Assembly: GCF_007845635.1 (NCBI RefSeq)
Contig: NZ_SELG01000031.1
Coordinates: 166,702 to 230,701, forward strand
DNA from: Apibacter muscae
GTDB taxonomy: Bacteria > Bacteroidota > Bacteroidia > Flavobacteriales > Weeksellaceae
Length of the DNA: 64,000 bases
Direction: 5' to 3'
In this document: piece after piece, positions 57,901-64,000 of the stretch
How the letters are laid out: each line of letters begins with the position of its first letter
How positions within the stretch are numbered: the stretch's first letter is position 1
Made by a program: the position numbers and the translations under genes
Notes under the pieces: generated by a model
Database searches by the model: none
Told to the model about the DNA's origin: nothing
What the model saw: only the letters and a program-made list of their open reading frames with translations

Positions 57901-58980
57901 TTATTTGTTTTTTAGTTGTGAATAGATAAGCAATTGATCTTTAATTACAACTTCATCTCCTTCCTTTAGTCCTGAAAGTATGTAAGCTGTATCTCCATTG
58001 TGCCCTTGTAATTTTACTTCTTTAATTACAAACTTATCCGCGCCTTGTTTTACTACAACAAAGTCCTTATTCTCATCAAAAATTAAAGCTTTCATAGGTA
58101 TAGCTACCTTTAAATTCTCTGTATTGTTTTTGAGTTTTATCATCATAGCCATTTCGGGCTTCAACAATAAATCAGGGTTATCCATTACTATTCTTGCTTT
58201 TAGAACCCTTTCTTCTGAGTCAAATACTTGAGATATTTGATTAATTTTACCAACAAACACATCTCCCGGATATGAAAGGGTTGTCATATCTACCGGCATC
58301 CCTTCTTTTACAAATTTTAGATTGCTTGCATATACATTGGCGGTAATCCAAACTTGATTTAAATCTGCTATGGTAAATAATGGATCAGAATCCGGGCTTA
58401 CCATGGTTCCTGGGGCAATATTTTTAGTAACGATATATCCTGATATAGGAGCCACGATGGAGAAACCTCCTGATTTGTTAGATCCAGTTACGGACATATC
58501 TGAATTTACTCTACTTAATTCTGCTTGGGCTTGCATTACTTTTGAACGTGCTTCTTGCAATTCTGCATCGGACAACATGCTATCTTTATGCATAGATTCT
58601 GCACTTTTTAGTTCTCTTTGAGCCGTTGCCAATTCTGCCTGCAATGATGATTTTTCTGAATGTAGGGAATTGATTTCCATACTTTTTACGTTGGCTAAGA
58701 CCTGCCCTTTATTTACTTTATCTCCCAAAGAAAAGTAGGTTTGTGTAATAACTCCATTGACCAAGGGTGAATATTCCACTACTTTGTCTGGATTGTATTC
58801 TACTTTACCCGTGAGTACTAAATCTTCTTCTTGTGGTTTTAATTCTGCACGAACTGTTTTTAAATTATTTAGAAATGTTTGGTTTATGGTTTGTTTTTCT
58901 ACTGTTTCGTTATTTTCTAATTTACTGCTACAAGCACCTAGTAAATAAAGGGTTGCTAATAAGATTGTTATTCTTTTCAT
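57901..58980 (-). CDS. RND efflux membrane-fusion (adaptor) lipoprotein
   Basis: A 359-residue periplasmic adaptor, CzcB/CusB-like. The lipobox is LLGACSS. A barrel-sandwich hybrid (YSPLVNGVITQTYFSLGDKV), a coiled coil (residues about 105-150) and the return strand IVAPISGYIVTKNIAPGTMV form the HlyD layout. It bridges the RND pump and the outer-membrane channel. No N-terminal metal-binding Met cluster is evident. Confidence 0.9.
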   Translation of the reverse strand: MKRITILLATLYLLGACSSKLENNETVEKQTINQTFLNNLKTVRAELKPQEEDLVLTGKVEYNPDKVVEYSPLVNGVITQTYFSLGDKVNKGQVLANVKSMEINSLHSEKSSLQAELATAQRELKSAESMHKDSMLSDAELQEARSKVMQAQAELSRVNSDMSVTGSNKSGGFSIVAPISGYIVTKNIAPGTMVSPDSDPLFTIADLNQVWITANVYASNLKFVKEGMPVDMTTLSYPGDVFVGKINQISQVFDSEERVLKARIVMDNPDLLLKPEMAMMIKLKNNTENLKVAIPMKALIFDENKDFVVVKQGADKFVIKEVKLQGHNGDTAYILSGLKEGDEVVIKDQLLIYSQLKNK

Positions 58981-58984
58981 AATT

Positions 58985-60271
58985 TTATTTTAGTTCAACG
59001 CCTGCTGCGTATTGTAGATTTTCAAATTGTATAAACATATTTTTATTGATGGTTAACATGGTTTGTTTATTTTCTTTATATGCTTCCATAAAGTCCATAT
59101 ATTCTACCATGCTTATGTTTCTATTTTTTAAATTTCTGGTGTAAGCATCTATCATAAAATCTAGATCTTTTGTTAGATCTTCTTTTTCAATTTCTTTGGA
59201 AAGCTTGTAAGTTTCTTCGTAATTATTATATGCTTCTACCAATTCATGCTGGGCTAGATTCATTTGTTGTACAGCCATAAACTCACTTTGTTTTTTGGCA
59301 AATTGAGCAGCTTTTATATTCCCTTGGTTTTTGTTTAATAGTGGTAGGTCAAAACTTAATCCAAATCCTACGTAATCTTTCCACACTCCACTAGCTCTGT
59401 CGTAATTGGCTGAAAAAGTAATATCTGGCACTCGTTGGGCTTTTTCATAAATTAAATCTTTATCTGAGTAATCAATCTGCAAATTTGCTTTTTTTACATC
59501 TGCTCTGTTTTCTAAAGCATTTTGCAATAACTGCTCTAAATGTATATTTTGCGGATCTTTTAATAATTTTTCCGTTGTCTCCTCAATTTCGATTGATACT
59601 TCAGGCTGAAAATTTAATAATGTTTTAAGTGTTTTCTGTTGTTCGTTAAACTCTGTTTTTACTTCATACAATTCGTTACTTATTTCCAATAAGGAGGATT
59701 GCAATCTTACCAATTCATTCTTAGCAATATTTCCCTGTTGAACCTGATTCTTGTAGGCTTGTATCAAACCTTTTAAAAGATCTTCTTGGTGCTGTAATAT
59801 TTTTTGGTAATTCTGTAGATATATAATTTCTTGAATGGAGGTTCTTAATTCAAGTTTTAAACCTCTAAGCACATCTTCAAAATCTTGAATTGCTATTTCT
59901 TTGGAAACTTTTTCTCTATTAATTAATTTCCCTCTTTTTCTAGCCGTTTGTATTAACTGGCTAAGTTCTAATGAAAATTGTGTTCTTAAAGATTTCCCAA
60001 TTATTGGAGATAATTCTTCTGTATTTCTCTGAGCTTTGGTTGTCCATAAATTAACATCCCCTAACTCAAACGATGGATTTTCCCACAACTTTGCTTGAAT
60101 GATTGAAGCATCAGCAATGTCTATATTCATTTTCTCAGCAATAAGCTCCAAATTTTGATCTAGAAATTGGGCTTCTATTTGCTCTGGAGTCATCTTAATT
60201 ACTCTGGAATCTTGAGCTGAAATTCTTTGAATAATTAGTAGTAATAGTATTAAAATTTTGTACTTGCGCAT
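58985..60271 (-). CDS. TolC-family outer-membrane efflux protein (CzcC/CusC-like)
   Basis: A 428-residue outer-membrane channel with a signal peptide (ends QRISAQ) and long helical repeats: LELIAEKMNIDIADASIIQA, LQNALENRADVKKANLQIDY. It is the first gene of the efflux operon and 4 nt ahead of the adaptor gene. A -7-like TAATTTTG (60290-60297 on the plus strand) lies about 20 nt upstream of its start. It completes the tripartite pump. Confidence 0.9.
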   Translation of the reverse strand: MRKYKILILLLLIIQRISAQDSRVIKMTPEQIEAQFLDQNLELIAEKMNIDIADASIIQAKLWENPSFELGDVNLWTTKAQRNTEELSPIIGKSLRTQFSLELSQLIQTARKRGKLINREKVSKEIAIQDFEDVLRGLKLELRTSIQEIIYLQNYQKILQHQEDLLKGLIQAYKNQVQQGNIAKNELVRLQSSLLEISNELYEVKTEFNEQQKTLKTLLNFQPEVSIEIEETTEKLLKDPQNIHLEQLLQNALENRADVKKANLQIDYSDKDLIYEKAQRVPDITFSANYDRASGVWKDYVGFGLSFDLPLLNKNQGNIKAAQFAKKQSEFMAVQQMNLAQHELVEAYNNYEETYKLSKEIEKEDLTKDLDFMIDAYTRNLKNRNISMVEYMDFMEAYKENKQTMLTINKNMFIQFENLQYAAGVELK

Positions 60272-60346
60272 AACACGGGATCAATTTTTTACAAAATTAT
60301 TTTTCTCCCATTAATACGATCTTTGATATAAATTAATTTTAATTAA

Positions 60347-60368
60347 GAAGTAGATTAGAAGTAGATTA
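60347..60368 (+). repeat. Tandem 11-nt repeat upstream of the efflux operon
   Basis: Two copies of GAAGTAGATTA (60347-60357 and 60358-60368) about 80-100 nt upstream of the TolC-like start. Direct repeats of this size beside a response-regulator-controlled operon can be regulator sites. Confidence 0.6.
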
Positions 60369-60450
60369 GAAAATATGTTTTTTTATAAAAATAATCTTTT
60401 CTTTAGAAATAGAATTGAATAATACTAAAATAGAGAGATTATACGAAATT

Positions 60451-60484
60451 AAAAAAGAGAAAGTGATTTCACTTTCTCTTTTTT
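60451..60484 (-). terminator. Intrinsic terminator after the ecotin gene
   Basis: Arms of 16 nt around AGAGAAAGTGA with a 2-nt centre and A/T tails, 6 nt past the stop on the minus strand. Confidence 0.88.
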
Positions 60485-60489
60485 AATTT

Positions 60490-60990
60490 CTATTTTTCTT
60501 CTGCAGATGATTCTTTACCTGCTTTCCAAATTTTATAATTAACCTCTATACCTTTAGGTACATAGATAACTATGGGTAATTTACTGTTATAATCTACCCA
60601 TATAGACTTACCTGCTACAAACTTATTCGTTTTCGTTTGTTCTGGACATGCCATCATGGTTGACATAGCTTCTCCTGAACTTGTGTATTGGTAGTAATTA
60701 TACCCCCAACCGTCTAAATTTTTTTCTTCCATATTCCCCAATAAAGTGTAGAAATTGCAATCTACATTCATAATCTTACCAGGTATTAATTCTATCTTAA
60801 AATCATTTTCGTTAGATTTCTTTTTCAAAAAAATCACATAACGTGTCATACCTTCACCAGCTACTGGAAAGTTACCTAATTCTTTATAAGGATCGTTATT
60901 ATTAAATTTCATTTTTTCATGTTTTGTAAATGACATTAAGATTATACCTACAAAAGTAAATATCAAGAATACTTTAAATAATTTCATCAT
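60490..60990 (-). CDS. eco: Ecotin-like serine protease inhibitor
   Basis: A 166-residue exported protein. It begins with a hydrophobic segment (LFKVFLIFTFVGIILMSF). The mature part follows ecotin: FPVAGEGMTRYVIFL, IMNVDCNFYTLLGNMEEKNL, GWGYNYYQY, STMMACPEQTK (P1 Met, disulfide Cys), and WVDYNSKLPIVIYVPKG. Ecotin blocks trypsin-fold enzymes such as neutrophil elastase. The start could be the second Met (60987). A family usually seen in gamma-proteobacteria; its presence suggests exposure to host proteases. Confidence 0.9.
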   Translation of the reverse strand: MMKLFKVFLIFTFVGIILMSFTKHEKMKFNNNDPYKELGNFPVAGEGMTRYVIFLKKKSNENDFKIELIPGKIMNVDCNFYTLLGNMEEKNLDGWGYNYYQYTSSGEAMSTMMACPEQTKTNKFVAGKSIWVDYNSKLPIVIYVPKGIEVNYKIWKAGKESSAEEK

Positions 60991-61094
60991 TCTATTTTTA
61001 AATTTATTCTTATTTATGGGCAATAATTGTACTAAATATTTTAAAGTGGACTAATTTTTGATTTTGAAACAAATTCAAACACTGAATTTAACTT

Positions 61095-62636
61095 ATGAAA
61101 TTATCCAAAATATTCTTAGGCATTGCTATTTTAGCCCTTGTGCTTTTTTTAATTTTAATTATTAAAACCTATACTTATCCTTTCAAAAAAATTGTTGAAT
61201 CTCAAGAAAAGGATAAGACTAGTGGAACTATCTCGATCATGGATGAATCTTTACAAAGATTAGCCGGCGGAATTAGAATTCCTACTATAAGTACGACTGA
61301 TTATGAAGAAACAAATTTCAAACCTTTTGATGAATTTAAACAGTACCTTAGAGATTCTTACCCTAGAGTTTATAACAGTCTTGAAACTACAACTATAAAT
61401 AATTACGGTTTGGTTTTTCACTGGAAAGGTAAAAATTCTACCAAAAAACCTATTTTATTTCTCTCTCACTATGATGTAGTGCCTGTAACGGGTTATGATC
61501 TAGATACTATTAAAAATTCTCCTATAATTTTTCAACCCAAGGACACACCGATTGCCCCTATACAAGAAAATAAAAATTCTTGGGATTATTCCCCCTTTTC
61601 TGGTGCTGTTGTCGATGGTAGAATATATGGTAGAGGTACGTTGGATATGAAAGGTATGCTTTTTTCTATTTTGGAAGCTGCAGATCAACTATTAAAGGAA
61701 GGATTTGAGCCGGAACAAGATCTTTGGTTTGCTTTTGGACATGACGAGGAAGTAAGTGGTAAGCAAGGCGCTGTAAACATTGCACAATTTTTTAAAAGTA
61801 AAAATATTGAATTTGAAGCGGTATATGATGAAGGTGGATTTATAATTGCTCCTCATTCCATCTTAGAATCTATTGGAAAGCCAATGGCTTTAGTTGGGGT
61901 TGGAGAAAAGGGCTTTTTAACATTAAATATTGAAGTAGAGGGAATTGGTGGTCATTCTTCTATGCCTCCAGAAAAGAGTTCTTTAGTCTATGCCGCTGAG
62001 ATTATAGAACTTTTAAATTCTACGCAAATGGATGCTGAAATTATTGAACCTATTAATAATTTTTTGAAGAATGTAGGAGGAGAAATGGGCTTTACATCAA
62101 GAATGGCTATTGCAAACCAATGGTTGTTACAACCGGTACTTATTAAATCTCTTTCCAAAACACCTGCATCTAATGCTTTAGTTAGAACTACTACAGCCAT
62201 TACAATGGCAAAAGGTAGTGATGCTCCTAATGTGCTTTCAACAACTGCTGAAATCACCGTTAATTTTAGAATTTTACCCGGGAATACGGTAAAGCAAGTA
62301 ATGGATCATGTTGAAAATCTTTGCAAAGGATATAAAGTTAATATTAAAACAATTTCTTCAAGAGAACCTTCAAAAATTTCTTCCTCTCAAACTGACGGGT
62401 TTAAAAAAATTGAAAGTGCGGTAAATAAAATTTACCCTGGGGCTATTATTTCTCCTTATATTACTATTGGAGGAACAGATGCTTACAAATATCAAATTGT
62501 AAGTAATAATATCTATCGTTTCATGCCAATTATGGTAAATCAATTTGAACAAAGAACCATTCATAATGAGAATGAACATATTTCTATCGATAATTACAGT
62601 AAAATGATTGCTTATTTTAAAGAATTAATGCAGTAA
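61095..62636 (+). CDS. M20-family metallopeptidase (PM20D1-like)
   Basis: A 513-residue zinc peptidase anchored by one N-terminal helix. Metal motifs are ILFLSHYDVVPVTG, YGRGTLDMKGM and GHDEEVSGKQGA, with DEGG further on; GHSSMPP starts the dimerisation domain. The length and order are those of the PM20D1/carboxypeptidase S type, which act on peptides or N-acyl amino acids. Divergent from ecotin. The last His ligand is likely in NEHISIDNY. Confidence 0.9.
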   Translation: MKLSKIFLGIAILALVLFLILIIKTYTYPFKKIVESQEKDKTSGTISIMDESLQRLAGGIRIPTISTTDYEETNFKPFDEFKQYLRDSYPRVYNSLETTTINNYGLVFHWKGKNSTKKPILFLSHYDVVPVTGYDLDTIKNSPIIFQPKDTPIAPIQENKNSWDYSPFSGAVVDGRIYGRGTLDMKGMLFSILEAADQLLKEGFEPEQDLWFAFGHDEEVSGKQGAVNIAQFFKSKNIEFEAVYDEGGFIIAPHSILESIGKPMALVGVGEKGFLTLNIEVEGIGGHSSMPPEKSSLVYAAEIIELLNSTQMDAEIIEPINNFLKNVGGEMGFTSRMAIANQWLLQPVLIKSLSKTPASNALVRTTTAITMAKGSDAPNVLSTTAEITVNFRILPGNTVKQVMDHVENLCKGYKVNIKTISSREPSKISSSQTDGFKKIESAVNKIYPGAIISPYITIGGTDAYKYQIVSNNIYRFMPIMVNQFEQRTIHNENEHISIDNYSKMIAYFKELMQ

Positions 62637-62638
62637 TT

Positions 62639-62809
62639 GTGTTTTTAATTACTAATACCATTCAGGCGCTTATTAAAGCTCTGAAAGTGGCTATTTTAGA
62701 TCCTGCCAATTCTTTAAACAGGGACGAGTTTTTTTTGCTTTTGTCCTTACTCTTAGAGTTAATCCCTAAAAGCGAATGGGAACTCTTGGACAAACTAAAT
62801 AAGAATTAA
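62639..62809 (+). CDS. Small hypothetical protein
   Basis: A 56-residue frame from GTG 62639 with balanced, protein-like composition (TIQALIKALKVAILDPANSL, then LLLSLLLELIPKSEWELLDK). It sits 2 nt after the peptidase stop and just before a terminator, so it would be translated last in that transcript. Its codons (GCG, CTG, AGG) differ from neighbours. No family recognised; a remnant of a mobile region is possible. Confidence 0.35.
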   Translation: MFLITNTIQALIKALKVAILDPANSLNRDEFFLLLSLLLELIPKSEWELLDKLNKN

Positions 62810-62815
62810 TTAAAT

Positions 62816-62846
62816 AAAAACACCAACCTTTAGGGTTGGTATTTTT
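62816..62846 (+). terminator. Terminator after the small gene
   Basis: Stem ACCAACC / GGTTGGT (62822-62828 / 62834-62840) with flanking A and T runs. It also separates the two convergent transcripts. Confidence 0.88.
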
Positions 62847-62874
62847 CGGTTTATCTGAATAATAAATAATTAAT

Positions 62875-63276
62875 TTATAAATAATCAATGTAATCATTTA
62901 TTACATTTTCATATTTTTTCAAACAAGAGTTAATAAAGCTATCTATCTTTAATAATATATCTTCTTTACCTGAAATTATTAATTCATTGAGATTTTCTCC
63001 ATTTGATAAAATAAAATTACCATTTACATATACAATTTCTTCTTTATCAATTACATCAAAAATAATGTCAAATAAATCAACATCTTTTTCATTTAAATAT
63101 TTCTCTTTTATACCTATCGACATATACACATTATATCCATGAATATAATGTGCATAAACTTTTTTAATCGTTATATTATTAATTTCCTCTCTATTGGATA
63201 ATTCTTCTTCTTTATTTAATAATATATTTTCTATACTTGAAGCTAACTCATCAGCATTTATAGTATTATCTTCCAT
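62875..63276 (-). CDS. Probable immunity protein to the upstream Rhs-tip toxin
   Basis: A 133-residue acidic protein without signal peptide, unusually rich in Asn, Asp, Glu and Ile and low in GC. It starts EDNTINADELASSIENILLN and holds no recognisable family motif. Its start is 4 nt after the toxin-like gene stop, on the same strand, which is the classic order for a toxin and its cytoplasmic immunity protein. The role is inferred from position only. Confidence 0.6.
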   Translation of the reverse strand: MEDNTINADELASSIENILLNKEEELSNREEINNITIKKVYAHYIHGYNVYMSIGIKEKYLNEKDVDLFDIIFDVIDKEEIVYVNGNFILSNGENLNELIISGKEDILLKIDSFINSCLKKYENVINDYIDYL

Positions 63277-63280
63277 TTTT

Positions 63281-63850
63281 TTATTTACATATAATTCGAC
63301 TATTCATCAATGATTCAGTATAAGGATGAATTTCTCCTATTTGTCTAGTACTAGCCCATTCATTTAATTTTTTAAAATCTGGATCATTTTCAGGTCTAAT
63401 AGAAACGTGGCTTCCATGATCATTAATTGCTTCTAAACCTGTTCCGTTAAGTTTAGCTACATCTACTGCTTGGTATTTACCTTCTGGCTTATCTAGTGAA
63501 AATGAAATTCCAGAGGTTGTATCTTTTCCTGGTCTTGGGGTCATTGAATCAGGAGTCCCTGAAGCCATTTTATAAACAATCCCTTCTGTAAGTTTTTCAT
63601 TTAACCCCAGTGTATCAACCATCGTATTAGAATCATCTACATAGGCATAGGCATTGGGGTTATTTCCCTCTAGTCCGATGGGATCTTTGCTGATGTATTG
63701 TCCAGTTTCAGGATTATAGTAACGGAAACGATTATAGTCTAACTCTGCGCAACCTTTTGCCTCGCGCGAGTGAATACTTTTTGCTTCTACTCTATTCCAG
63801 TTGAAACAAATAGATAGGACTAAAAGTATAAAGTATAGATACTTTTTCAT
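63281..63850 (-). CDS. Minimal secreted Rhs-tip protein with unassigned toxin domain
   Basis: A 189-residue protein with a Sec signal (ends RVEAKS, about residue 24), then a bare Rhs core end (residues 38-83: ELDYNRFRYYNPETGQYIS, KDPIGLEG) and a C-terminal domain (84-189) that starts LNEKLTEGIVYKMASGTPDS. Ordinary Rhs proteins are over 1,000 residues; this has only the last core unit. The C-terminal domain includes MTPRPGKDT, GSHVSIRPE and GEIHPYTESLM. I do not recognise its enzyme class. It is followed by a likely immunity gene. It may be an orphan toxin cassette or a real small secreted effector. Confidence 0.75.
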   Translation of the reverse strand: MKKYLYFILLVLSICFNWNRVEAKSIHSREAKGCAELDYNRFRYYNPETGQYISKDPIGLEGNNPNAYAYVDDSNTMVDTLGLNEKLTEGIVYKMASGTPDSMTPRPGKDTTSGISFSLDKPEGKYQAVDVAKLNGTGLEAINDHGSHVSIRPENDPDFKKLNEWASTRQIGEIHPYTESLMNSRIICK

Positions 63851-63908
63851 TGGCTCAAATTTATAATTTTTTATTCCATTTGATATTAAAAATGTCTGCT
63901 GTTTTTTA

Positions 63909-63939
63909 TTTTCAGTTGAAAGGTTTTTTCAGTTGAAAG
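63909..63939 (+). repeat. Direct repeat upstream of the Rhs-tip gene
   Basis: TTTTCAGTTGAAAG occurs twice (63909-63922 and 63926-63939), about 60-90 nt upstream of the toxin start. Each copy contains a palindromic TTTCAGTTGAAA-like core. It may be a regulator site or a trace of recombination. Confidence 0.7.
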
Positions 63940-64000
63940 AAAAAGGGTTAACGGATTTTAAAAAGAACATAGGGCGTTGGGCTTTCGGGGGTGGCGGTTG

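Overview
The window is a low-GC chromosomal segment from a member of the Bacteroidota, most likely class Flavobacteriia. The evidence is the gliding lipoprotein pair gldB-gldC, a giant protein ending in a type IX secretion (T9SS) type B sorting domain with a PorP/SprF-like partner, DUF2911 and DUF2480 proteins, a eukaryote-like ProRS, GlnRS charging tRNA-Gln directly, and several promoters of the Bacteroidota form TTTG-N17..22-TAnnTTTG. A Weeksellaceae-type host-associated flavobacterium is my guess for the genus level. It rests on the AT content, ecotin and the number of broken genes, not on any search.

Layout. 1-1.4 kb: end of pabB and a pabC-like lyase (folate). 1.4-2.4 kb: a lone ABC ATPase. 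2.7-6.9 kb: an MBOAT/SGNH/SGNH operon that probably O-acetylates an envelope glycan. 7-15 kb: yceI-like lipoprotein, topB, mscL, a FadL-like porin with a Gly/Ser/Tyr-rich lipoprotein, proS, and a frameshifted SRPBCC membrane protein. 15.5-19 kb: a damaged island in which a partial second copy of waaA and a broken GtrII-type glucosyltransferase gene lie upstream of intact waaA. 19-21.5 kb: comEC and a thioredoxin-like protein. 21.7-29.2 kb: a 6.2-kb T9SS cargo gene interrupted by one in-frame TGA, convergent with porP/sprF. 29.3-34.1 kb: yebC, nadE, gldB, gldC, hemB and an NlpE-like lipoprotein. 34.2-37.8 kb: pstSCAB behind a promoter whose -33 element lies inside a perfect 23-nt palindrome. 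37.8-40.3 kb: an rtcB-prfH module preceded by a structured leader RNA that looks like a transcription-attenuating switch; rtcB has an in-frame TGA at a conserved Arg. 40.5-48 kb: TPR protein, dnaG (without its zinc ligands), rsmG, glnS, DUF2911, DUF2480 and trmD. 48.2-52.4 kb: small membrane protein, Lrp regulator, voltage-gated-type K+ channel, tadA, and a PiT/DUF47 phosphate transporter. 52.7-60.3 kb: a two-component system beside a CzcCBA/CusCBA-type RND efflux operon. 60.5-64 kb: ecotin, an M20 peptidase, and a minimal secreted Rhs-tip toxin with a probable immunity gene.

The most interesting items are the rtcB-prfH leader (three-way junction, 8-bp antiterminator and terminator competing for one strand), the TGA inside rtcB, the orphan signal-peptide/Rhs-tip toxin, and the duplicated waaA fragment next to a decaying glycosyltransferase. 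Five genes or gene copies in the window are broken. Two are broken only by TGA, and TGA otherwise ends only three genes here, all at tight overlaps. I saw no tRNA, rRNA, CRISPR array, complete insertion sequence or prophage.
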